From the NCBI GenBank assembly GCA_947631315.1, contig CANRLA010000034.1:1-13808 (forward strand): a stretch of 13,808 nucleotides of DNA. Reading direction: 5' to 3'. Within the stretch, counting starts at the first letter, position 1. Every line of letters begins with the position of its first letter. The position numbers and the translations under genes are program-made. This document shows positions 1 to 6,893 of the stretch, one piece after another. This DNA comes from an uncultured Clostridia bacterium (GTDB lineage Bacteria > Bacillota > Clostridia > TANB77 > CAG-508). The notes below the pieces were generated by a model that was not told where the DNA came from, did no database searches, and saw only the letters and a list, made by a program, of their open reading frames with translations.

Positions 1-969
1 TCGATGGACAATATAATCATTTTGATTATAATTCAACAGTAGCAGTAACAAAAGATGAAGAAGGAAACAATATATTAGTATTTAATTTAGACTCAGCAAA
101 TGTAGGATTAGATGAAAATTCTTGGGGAAATAATGCAAAACTATATTATTATAATAATATAGAATATGATACGGAAGAAAAAAGGGAAAAAGCATATGAA
201 CAGCAAAAAAATACAACTGTAGAGAACGGAGGAGCTGGGTATGATAGACAAATATGCAATGATATAAAAGACTATTTAGATGAAGAAACAGGGGCATTTA
301 AATTTAATGGAAATAATTATATAGAGGTATATAATGAAAATGGATTAAATTTTGAGAAAGGATGTACTTATGAATTCTATGGAATTATAAGCGAAGATAG
401 CTCAGATGCTGGGAACTATCATGGGTTATTTGGCTTGTGGAATGGAGATTTCAACTGGCAGCCAGTAATACGTTTTGGTTGGTTAGGTAATAGCGCTTTT
501 TATAATTTAATATATCCTACTTGGATGAAGGATGAAAAAGATGTCATAATAAAGGATAAAGATGAGTATGGTGGTTGGGCAGAAAGTAATGACTATCCTT
601 GGAATCAAAAGTATGAACTAGGTGCGGATAAATTGAATCAGGATTTATTCTTTACAATAACGATTGAGCCATCAGGAGATGATAATAGTTTACCAAGTCA
701 GACGATATATTTAAATGGTGAGAAAATAGGTAGTAGTTTTCTAGGAAAGAAGTATTATACAGAATTTGTAAGTGCGTCAAAAGAACTTAATTATTTGGAC
801 TTGGGAAGATGCACAATGGGTCGGAGTGGGTAGATGGTTTTATCAAAAAGGTTTATGTTATAGTTTGAGACTATATGATAAGGCTTTAAGTGAAGAAGAA
901 GTGCAAGCCAATTATAAAAAAACAACAGAATATCATAAATATATACTAGATAGTAAAAAAATTTATTAA
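1..969 (+). pseudogene. LamG-headed pilin-like surface protein, 5' truncated by the window and frameshifted (copy A1)
   Basis: The gene enters from the left edge already in frame (first full codon at 3) and is the homologue of the gene at 2760-4239. The visible part has a stalk segment, then a concanavalin/LamG-type lectin domain from about 295 (FNGNNYIEVYNENGLNF) to the typical closing motif LRLYDKALSEEEVQANY near 870-920. The first frame stops at TAG 831-833, while homology continues in the +1 frame (WFYQKGLCYSLRLYD) to TAA 967-969. Alignment with the second copy puts one extra base between about 800 and 831; dropping one G of the GGG just before TAG restores the reading. LamG domains usually bind glycans or matrix proteins. 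The pilin-like N-terminus is outside the window and is inferred from the other copy. The cause could be a real mutation, phase variation, recoding or a sequencing error. Confidence 0.75.
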
Positions 970-1154
970 TGAAAAAACTTAATAAAAATTAATATATTAA
1001 AAATATAGCATAACGACTAGGTAAAATCAAGATTATAAAAAATAAAAAAGAATTAGAAATTTATAAAAAACAAAAAGAATAAATCTTATAAAAAGCTTAA
1101 TATAAGCCAATTACAAGATTTATTCTTTTTTTATTAAGTTTTTTCATTAATAAA
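962..1154. repeat. Intergenic nested inverted-repeat element, copy 1
   Basis: The outer arms at 962-988 and 1128-1154 are a perfect 27-bp inverted repeat, and the left arm contains the stop codon of the preceding gene. Inside lies a perfect 16-bp inverted repeat (1072-1087 with 1115-1130), and inside that a small GCTTA/TAAGC hairpin (about 1095-1107). Between left outer arm and inner hairpin is a block shared by all copies, AATATAGCATAA followed by AAATCAAGATTATAAAAA. The element is followed by a shared leader and a GAAAGGA ribosome site. No ORF of note lies within. Confidence 0.85.
1072..1132. terminator. Inner hairpin of gap 1, terminator-like, bidirectional
   Basis: A 16-bp A/T-rich stem, 1072-1087 paired with 1115-1130, has an A-run on one side and a T-run (1126-1132) on the other. 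It could end transcription of gene A1 on either strand or slow read-through into the next gene. The stem is weak in GC, so efficient termination is uncertain. Its last three bases overlap the outer right arm, so the two pairings compete there. Confidence 0.5.
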
Positions 1155-1192
1155 AATTAACATAAAGTAAAAACGAAAGGAAATATGTACAA

Positions 1193-2458
1193 ATGAAAGA
1201 AAAAAGAAAAACATTGGATAAAAAAGAAGAAAACTTAAAATTTAAAAAGATATCTAAAAAACAAAAATGGCAAGAACGAGGAATAACATTAATAGCATTA
1301 GTAATTACAATAATAATCTTGTTAATTTTGACCGGAGTAACACTGAATATAGCATTATCAGATAATGGGTTATTTAGTAAAACAAAGAAAGCAGCGGAAG
1401 ATTATAAAGAAGCTCAAAATGAAGAGGAAGAATCAATAAGACAAATATCAACGCAACTATATAGTGAATATGTAGGAGCAATAGTTGAAGGGTATAGTCC
1501 AGCCAGTAGTAAAGATACAGTTAAAATAGAGAAGACAACATCAGGGCTGGATAGTAAAACAGATAACGAAGGAAATACAATTGAAGGAGTAGGAGAAGAT
1601 TTTAGTCAAACATTTACAGCAGAAGACATGAATTGGAGAGTATGGGACTTTGATGGAAATATATTAAGGATAATAGGAGAACCGACGACGTCAAAATTAA
1701 CATTAAAAGGAGCAGCGGGATATAATAATGGAGTATGGGCAATGGACTATATTTGTAAGACATTATATTCAGATGAAGAAAAAGGAGCAATAGCAACAAA
1801 TTTAAAAAGAACAGATATACAAAAAGTAAGTACATATGACTATACACAATATAAACATCAACCAAATGATTATTTTGAAGATACAACAAAAGGTGATGAA
1901 AGTTCAATTTATTTTGGAGCAACGAAGACATATAGTGGAGACAATGTTCAGTATCCCGATATGTGGAATGACAATGATAAAGATTGGACGTACAAATATA
2001 AAGATGGAAATAGGACAGGAGGAGACAAAGAGTGTGAAAAATGGGAGGTAATAGGGAATAGTAACGGTCAAATGAGCAATAAAATGAATACTGGAGATGA
2101 AAAAACAGAATTTAAACAATCATATTATTACCATGATTATAACAAAAATGAATTTATAAAAAGTGCATATTATGATTTAATTTTTAAAAACAAGGATGAT
2201 TCTGATGTGGAGACATACTGGCTTGGAGGGCGCTACGTGCATCTGTATGAGAATAGCTATGACTTTGGGGTGCAATTTGTGAGCATAAGCGATGGGAAAT
2301 ACCGTGTTCATGGTTTTCCATGTGTAAAAATTGGAACCGATGGTCAAAGTAGCAATCGTGCGCTTCGTCCCATAGTATCTATAAATTTGATGTCTAGTAA
2401 ATATACGATGACTTCGGAAACTAATGCAGATGGAAAAATGACAATTACATTGAGTTAG
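1193..2458 (+). CDS. Pilin-like surface protein with C-type-lectin/FGE-like head (copy B1, intact)
   Basis: The 421-residue protein begins with a basic leader (residues 1-29, rich in Lys), then G30|ITLIALVITIIILLILTG, a class III-like signal and hydrophobic helix (31-50) of the type seen in clostridial prepilin-like proteins. The usual Glu at mature position 5 is Ala. A charged, probably coiled segment follows (60-90), then a head with WRVWDFDGNILRIIG (148-162), GAAGYNNGVWAMDYIC (173-188) and a terminal region running from YWLGGRY (342) to ALRPIVSI (390-397). That last pattern resembles variable lectin-fold ends of gut Firmicute surface proteins. The GAAAGGA site at 1175-1181 lies 11 bases from ATG. 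This is the only one of the four array genes with no visible lesion. The likely role is a membrane-anchored or pilus-like adhesin. The ligand is unknown. Confidence 0.8.
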   Translation: MKEKRKTLDKKEENLKFKKISKKQKWQERGITLIALVITIIILLILTGVTLNIALSDNGLFSKTKKAAEDYKEAQNEEEESIRQISTQLYSEYVGAIVEGYSPASSKDTVKIEKTTSGLDSKTDNEGNTIEGVGEDFSQTFTAEDMNWRVWDFDGNILRIIGEPTTSKLTLKGAAGYNNGVWAMDYICKTLYSDEEKGAIATNLKRTDIQKVSTYDYTQYKHQPNDYFEDTTKGDESSIYFGATKTYSGDNVQYPDMWNDNDKDWTYKYKDGNRTGGDKECEKWEVIGNSNGQMSNKMNTGDEKTEFKQSYYYHDYNKNEFIKSAYYDLIFKNKDDSDVETYWLGGRYVHLYENSYDFGVQFVSISDGKYRVHGFPCVKIGTDGQSSNRALRPIVSINLMSSKYTMTSETNADGKMTITLS

Positions 2459-2528
2459 AATGAACAGCGTAATGGAAAAGATTAATAAGTAAGATTAAAT
2501 AAAAGTATGATAGAAGTAACTAAAAAAA
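2459..2528. other. Short unassigned 3' region after B1
   Basis: This AT-rich stretch lies between the stop of B1 and the left outer arm of the second nested repeat. I see no ORF, hairpin or promoter in it. The A genes, in contrast, run directly into their repeat element. Confidence 0.5.
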
Positions 2529-2720
2529 TTATTAAGGTTGAAACTTAATAAAAATTTAATACATAAAAAATATAGCATAACAACAGTATTAAATCAAGAT
2601 AATAAAAATTAAAAAAAATATAAAAGAGGGTAAAAAATAAAAAGAATAAATCTTATAAAAGGCTTAAAATAGGCTGATTACAAGATTTATTCTTTTTTTA
2701 TTAAGTTTCAACCTTAATAA
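2529..2720. repeat. Intergenic nested inverted-repeat element, copy 2
   Basis: The outer arms at 2529-2554 and 2695-2720 are a perfect 26-bp inverted repeat. Compared with copy 1 the arms read AAGGTTGAAACTTAATAAA rather than AATGAAAAAACTTAATAAA, and both sides have changed together so pairing stays perfect. The inner 16-bp stem is 2639-2654 with 2682-2697. A small innermost hairpin is kept with a G-U pair (GCTTA/TAGGC, about 2662-2674). The shared block (TATAGCATAA, then AAATCAAGATAATAAAAA) lies at 2571-2608. Confidence 0.85.
2639..2699. terminator. Inner hairpin of gap 2, terminator-like
   Basis: The 16-bp stem has the same sequence as in gap 1 (AAAAAGAATAAATCTT and its complement), preceded by an A-rich stretch and followed by seven T residues (2693-2699). 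It is a candidate intrinsic terminator after gene B1, or an attenuator ahead of A2. Confidence 0.5.
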
Positions 2721-2759
2721 AATTAACATAAAGTAAAAAGAGAAAGGACAATAAAACAA

Positions 2760-4239
2760 ATGAGAGAAAAAAGAAAAACATCAGATAAAAAAAGTGAGAA
2801 CTTGAAATTCAAAAAGATAGCTAAAAAACAAAAGTTGCAAGAACGAGGAATAACATTAATAGCCTTAGTAGTAACAATAATAATATTGTTAATCTTGTCA
2901 GGAGTAACACTAAATATAGCATTATCAGATGGAGGGCTATTTAGTAAAACAAAGGAAGCAGCAAAAAAATATCAAACAGAATCAGAAAGAGAAGCATTAG
3001 AGATGTCAATTATGTCTTATAAATTAGGAGAAAATACAGAAGATGAAACCACTAAATTAGGTAAAAAATTAGTAGATAGAAGTTTGGACAATAGTAGCAC
3101 ATGGGACATAATAGTAGAAAAAAATACTAATAAAACATATGGAACAGGATGGTATTATATAGAGAAAGGGCAAGAAATAGAAGGATTAGGAACAACCCAA
3201 AATTCATTTGTAATAAACTATGAAACAGGAGAAATAATAAATTTAGTCGATGGACAATATAATCATTTTGATTATAATTCAACAGTAGCAGTAACAAAAG
3301 ATGAAGAAGGAAACAATATATTAGTATTTAATTTTGATTCATCAAATATAGATAAAAGTATATCATCATTTGGAAAAAACACAAAATTATATTATTATGA
3401 TGAGGAAACTTATGGAACAGTAGATGATAGAAAGAAAGCACTCGAATTAGAAAGACGGACATACTGTAACTGATAGTGGAATAGATGGTTATGATAGACA
3501 AATAGCAGAGAGTACAGATGATTACATTGATGATGAAACGAATGCATTTAGTTTTAAAGGGAATAATTATATAGAAGTATATAACGAGAATGGATTTGAT
3601 TTTAGCAATGGTCTGACCTATGAATTCTACGGAAGAATAGATGGTATGAATGCTTGTTTTGAAATGGACGAGGATAATCCTTACTATGGTCTTTTTGGAT
3701 TATGGGATGGAGATTTTGACAAACAACCGACAATTCGCTTTGGCTGTACGAAAAATAATGTGTACTATAACTTAATCTATCCTCATTGGATGCTAAATGA
3801 TGGTGGGAATGAGATAAAGGATGTTGAAGAATATGGTGGTTGGGCTGTAAATGGAGAGTACCCTTGGAATCAAAGCAGAGATTTAGGTGTTGAAGTAAAT
3901 AGTGGTGATTTATATTTAACGGTTTCAATTAACCCGTCGAGTAATAATGATGAGGATGATTTACCAACGCAAACGGTGTATGTGAATGGTAAAAAAATAG
4001 ATAGTAGTTTTCTAGGGAAGCAGTATTATGAGAAATTTGTAACGGGATTAGATTCGCTAAATTATTTGGATATAGGTAGATGCTCCCAAGATTTACCGGG
4101 TCATTGGTTTTATCAAAAAGGTTTATGTTATTGTCTAAGATTATATAATAAGGGATTAAGTGATGAAGAAGTGCAAGCAAATTATGATACAACAACAGAA
4201 TTTCATAAATATATGCTAGATAGTAAAAAAATTTATTAA
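2760..4239 (+). pseudogene. Pilin-like surface protein with LamG lectin head, frameshifted (copy A2)
   Basis: ATG at 2760 is preceded by GAAAGGA (2742-2748). The first frame (2760-3473, 237 residues) has the shared basic leader, G30|ITLIALVVTIIILLILSG and a stalk rich in Asn, Asp, Tyr and Glu. It ends in a stop at 3471-3473 with no domain end. Homology resumes in the +1 frame, which is open from 3451 (DGHTVTDSGIDGYDRQ), and runs through a full LamG-type domain (about 3547-4180; FKGNNYIEVYNENGFDF to LRLYNKGLSDEEVQANY) to TAA 4237-4239. One extra base, or two lost, in the A-run near 3450-3453 explains it. Rejoined, the protein would be about 493 residues. Codon use shifts toward GGT, CTT, CGC and CCT in the LamG half, suggesting a separate origin for the head. 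The role would be a surface adhesin, probably glycan-binding. Confidence 0.78.
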
Positions 4240-4423
4240 TGAAAAAACTTAATAAAAATTACTATATGAAAAATATAGCATAATGGCGGGATTAAATCAA
4301 GATTATAAAAAATAAAAGAGAATTAAAATTGTAGAAAAGATAAAATAAAAAATCTTATGAAAAGCTTATAAAAAGCTAGTCATAAGATTTTTTCATTTTT
4401 TATTAAGTTTTTTCCTTAATAAA
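4232..4423. repeat. Intergenic nested inverted-repeat element, copy 3
   Basis: The outer arms at 4232-4258 and 4397-4423 pair over 26 of 27 positions (mismatch T4240/C4415), again with the left arm holding the stop codon of the preceding LamG gene. The inner stem here is AAAAAATCTTATGA (4347-4360) with a perfect complement at 4380-4393. Its sequence and register differ from copies 1 and 2 while complementarity is complete. A small AGCTT/AAGCT hairpin sits in its loop (about 4363-4376). The shared block AATATAGCATAA plus AAATCAAGATTATAAAAA lies at 4272-4310. Confidence 0.85.
4347..4401. terminator. Inner hairpin of gap 3, terminator-like
   Basis: The 14-bp stem 4347-4360/4380-4393 has an A-tract before it and T-rich sequence after it (4388-4401). 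It sits in the same place as the inner hairpins of the other gaps, between the A and B genes, and may limit read-through. Confidence 0.5.
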
Positions 4424-4461
4424 AATTAACATAAAGTAAAAACGAAAGGAAAGATGTACAA

Positions 4462-5749
4462 ATGAAAGAAAAAAGAAAAACATTGGATAAAAAAGAAGAA
4501 AACTTAAAATTTAAAAAGATAGCTAAAAAACAAAAATGGCAAGAACGAGGAATAACATTAATAGCATTAGTAATTACAATAATAATCTTATTAATTTTGA
4601 CTGGGGTGACACTAAATATAGCATTATCAGATAATGGGTTATTTAGTAAAACAAAGAAAGCAGCAGAAGATTATAAAGAAGCTCAAAATGAAGAGGAAGA
4701 ATCAATAAGACAAATATCAACGCAACTATATAGTGAATATGTAGGAGCAATAGTTGAAGGGTATAGTCCAGCCAGTAGTAAAGATACAGTTAAAATAGAG
4801 AAGACAACATCAGGGTTAGTTTATGGTGAGAACGATAATAAAGAAGAAGAAGAAAAAATAGAAAATGAAAATATCAAAGAAGATGAAAGTCAAACATTTA
4901 AGGCAGACGCAGACATGAATTGGGGAGTGTGGGACTTTGACGGAAACATATTAAGAATAATAGGAGACCCAACAGCAACAAAATTAACATTACGAGGACC
5001 AGCGGGATATAATAATGGAGTATGGGTAATGGATCATATATGTAGAACATTATATTCAAATGAAGAAAGAGGAGCAATAGCAACAAATTTAAAAAGAACA
5101 GATATACAAAAAGTAAGTACTTATGATTATACACAATATAAACATCAACCAAATGATTTTCATGAAGATACAACAAAAGGTGCTGAAGATTCAATTTACT
5201 TTGGTGCAATGAAAACATATTCTGATAACTATCAATATCCTGATTTGTGGTATGCAAATGATAGAAACTGGACATATGAATATAACAATAAAGAAAATGC
5301 AACAACAGTCGTTGACAAGGAATGCAAAATATGGGAAGTGATTGAAACCGATAATGGTTTAATAGATAATGACATGAATACTGGAGATGAAAAGACAGAA
5401 TTTAAACAATCATATTATAATCATACTTATAATGAAAATGAATTTATAAATAGTGCATATTATCATTTAATCTTTGAGAACACGAAACAAGAGGATATAG
5501 GTTACTACTGGCTGGCTGGACGATGTGTTCACTTGGATGCTACTAAGAGACACTTTAACTTACATGTTCTGTACACTCATAATGGCACACGACAGATTGG
5601 AGGCACAGCTATGTGCTATTCCGACCGGAACTTCAAATAATAAGACGCTAGCGCTTCGACCAATAGTTACAATCGACCTGAAATCTAGTGGATACAAGAT
5701 GACTACAGAGATTGGAAACGATGGAAAAATGACGGTTAATTTAAACTAG
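4462..5749 (+). pseudogene. Pilin-like surface protein with C-type-lectin/FGE-like head, frameshifted near the 3' end (copy B2)
   Basis: The first 355 bases are almost identical to B1: same leader, same G30|ITLIALVITIIILLILTG helix, same stalk start. The GAAAGGA site is at 4444-4450, 11 bases from ATG. The head carries WGVWDFDGNILRIIG and GPAGYNNGVWVMDHIC, then YWLAGRCVHLD (TGG at 5509). The first frame stops at TAA 5638-5640. The conserved end (KTLALRPIVTIDLKSSGYKM to the final DGKMTVNLN) lies in the +1 frame, ending at 5749. By alignment with B1 the extra base lies between about 5600 and 5637. The region from about 5500 to 5700 uses many C/T-ending codons unlike the rest of the gene. The role is as for B1. 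It could be a broken gene, an off-phase variant or a base-call error. Confidence 0.76.
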
Positions 5750-5896
5750 AGCGAAAATCTAAGGCAATATAAATATAAAAATAATGATATAAGTAAAAAT
5801 GAACAGTAATTAAAAATAAAGAATAATAAGGTAAATAGAGAGTATAGAATCATTTGTGTAAACTTTAAACTTCTTATGATATAAAACATAAATAAC
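5750..5896. other. Unassigned 3' region at the end of the array
   Basis: AT-rich sequence follows the last array gene. It lacks the nested inverted-repeat element found after the other three genes, and I see no ORF or promoter in it. The array appears to end here, before a strong hairpin. Confidence 0.5.
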
Positions 5897-5944
5897 TATG
5901 AAGTACCCATCCAAAACATCTAATATTTGGATGGGTACTTCATA
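5897..5944. terminator. Strong bidirectional hairpin terminator between the array and deoD
   Basis: A perfect 19-bp stem, 5897-5915 paired with 5926-5944, contains GTACCCATCC and its complement, with a 10-base loop. T-rich sequence follows on the plus strand (5945-5959). It sits between two convergent genes and probably ends both transcripts. Confidence 0.8.
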
Positions 5945-5984
5945 TTGTTTGATTTTTTTGTTGCTAAAATGTCAAAATCTAATT

Positions 5985-6704
5985 CTAAATTTTTTCAATA
6001 GATTTTAAAGCTAAATTAATCATACTATTTAAAGATTTTTCTCTATCTAAGCTTGAAATTTCAGTATCTTTATATCTTGAATCTACTGCAGTAAGAAGAC
6101 AGGAAGCTTTTTTACCAAGATATTTTGCAGTATAGAATAAAGCGAAAGACTCCATTTCTGCTCCGATAATGTGCATATCTTGTGGAAAACGAGATTTAAA
6201 TTGTTCGAAATCTTTAACATAATAATCAAAAATTTCACTGCAAATTATATTTCCTTTAAATAATTTTATATTTTCCTCTAAAGCAGATTGTTCAATTAGA
6301 TTATTTAAATCTTTATCAGCGCTAATTATATGGCAATCTTCTCCAGTTAAACCGTGTGCAAAATTGCCTTCTGTGTAGCTATCTTCTACTAAAATAGTAT
6401 CTAAAAGTTCTATTTCAGGAATATAAACTCCGCAAGTTCCAAGTCTTAAAATGTATTCTACATCATAAAATTTGAAAAGCTCATAACTATAAATTCCAAT
6501 ACTAGGCATACCCATACCTGATGCAAAAACTGTAATTTCTTTATTTTTATATTTTCCTGTATAAGCATACATATTTCTAACAGAATTAATTAATTTTGGT
6601 TCAGTTAAAAAATTTTCAGCAATATATTTTGCTCTTAATGGGTCTCCAGGCATCAATAATATTTTTGCAATATCCTCTTTTTTAGCTTCAATATGTGGTG
6701 TCAT
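5985..6704 (-). CDS. deoD: Purine nucleoside phosphorylase, DeoD type
   Basis: It splits purine (deoxy)nucleosides with phosphate into base and (deoxy)ribose-1-phosphate for cytosolic purine salvage. The 239-residue length fits the hexameric DeoD family. Family residues are in place: His4 (TPHI, reaching a neighbouring subunit in E. coli DeoD), Gly20 and Arg24 in LMPGDPLRAKYIAE (phosphate site), Arg43, GMGMPS (63-68), Arg87 in RLGTCG, the E183-M-E185 ribose-binding stretch (GAEMESF) and Asp208 in TAVDSR, matching catalytic Asp204 of E. coli. Arg210 sits two residues after it, where E. coli has HI. The start is fixed by AGGAGG at 6710-6715, five bases upstream of ATG. It is monocistronic, convergent with the array, and has its own promoter. 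Confidence 0.93.
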   Translation of the reverse strand: MTPHIEAKKEDIAKILLMPGDPLRAKYIAENFLTEPKLINSVRNMYAYTGKYKNKEITVFASGMGMPSIGIYSYELFKFYDVEYILRLGTCGVYIPEIELLDTILVEDSYTEGNFAHGLTGEDCHIISADKDLNNLIEQSALEENIKLFKGNIICSEIFDYYVKDFEQFKSRFPQDMHIIGAEMESFALFYTAKYLGKKASCLLTAVDSRYKDTEISSLDREKSLNSMINLALKSIEKI

Positions 6705-6732
6705 AATAGCCTCCTAAAATAAATTTAAAATT

Positions 6733-6761
6733 ATTATATTTGTTTATTTTGATTAAGTCAA
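6733..6761 (-). promoter_or_regulatory. Promoter of deoD
   Basis: On the minus strand, TTGACT (6756-6761) and a perfect TATAAT (6733-6738) are separated by 17 bases, just upstream of the deoD ribosome site. This is a near-consensus sigma-70/SigA promoter. Confidence 0.85.
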
Positions 6762-6893
6762 TTGAAAAAATAAAATAATAAATATTTCATTGATAATAAC
6801 TTACTTTTATGATAGTATAACTTATGAAAAAAATTGATATGCATAAACATAAAAGATATTCATAGAAAATAAAAGAAAAGGATAAAAACAACC

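Larger units (their letters stand above)
1..5749 (+). repeat. Diverged tandem duplication of a two-gene unit (A-B-A-B), period about 3.25 kb
   Basis: Window position 1 matches position 3247 and position 1193 matches 4462, so A1-gap-B1 and A2-gap-B2 are two copies of one unit. Identity is patchy. The first 90 or so bases match 3247-3337 almost perfectly, the ends of the two LamG genes and the gaps after them are close, and the first 355 bases of the two B genes differ by only a few substitutions. Other parts have diverged strongly. This mosaic suggests an older duplication with later exchange or gene conversion between copies. Confidence 0.8.

Noticed and set aside
970..1192. c-di-GMP riboswitch before the pilin-like genes
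   Set aside because: Clostridial pilin genes can have these, but I see no conserved riboswitch core motifs; the structure is long A/T stems instead.
1614..2119. Minus-strand and alternative-frame ORFs within the array genes (also 3602-4195 and 4898-5305)
   Set aside because: They are shadows of the plus-strand coding frames, rich in Leu, Tyr and His as expected from complements of AT-rich coding sequence, with no ribosome sites.
962..4423. Integron-type cassette array with attC sites
   Set aside because: The genes are separated by imperfect palindrome-like elements, but the arms lack the GTTRRRY/RYYYAAC core boxes, the genes carry their own similar leaders, and no integrase is seen.
962..4423. 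CRISPR array
   Set aside because: The repeats are about 1.6 kb apart with genes between them, not short direct repeats with spacers.
1..5749. Complete diversity-generating retroelement
   Set aside because: No reverse transcriptase, avd or template repeat found on either strand of the window; only variable-looking head ends are present, so kept as a hypothesis only.
6790..6821. Promoter for the glycosyltransferase gene (TTGATA ... TATAAC)
   Set aside because: The spacing of 20 bases is too long for a confident call.
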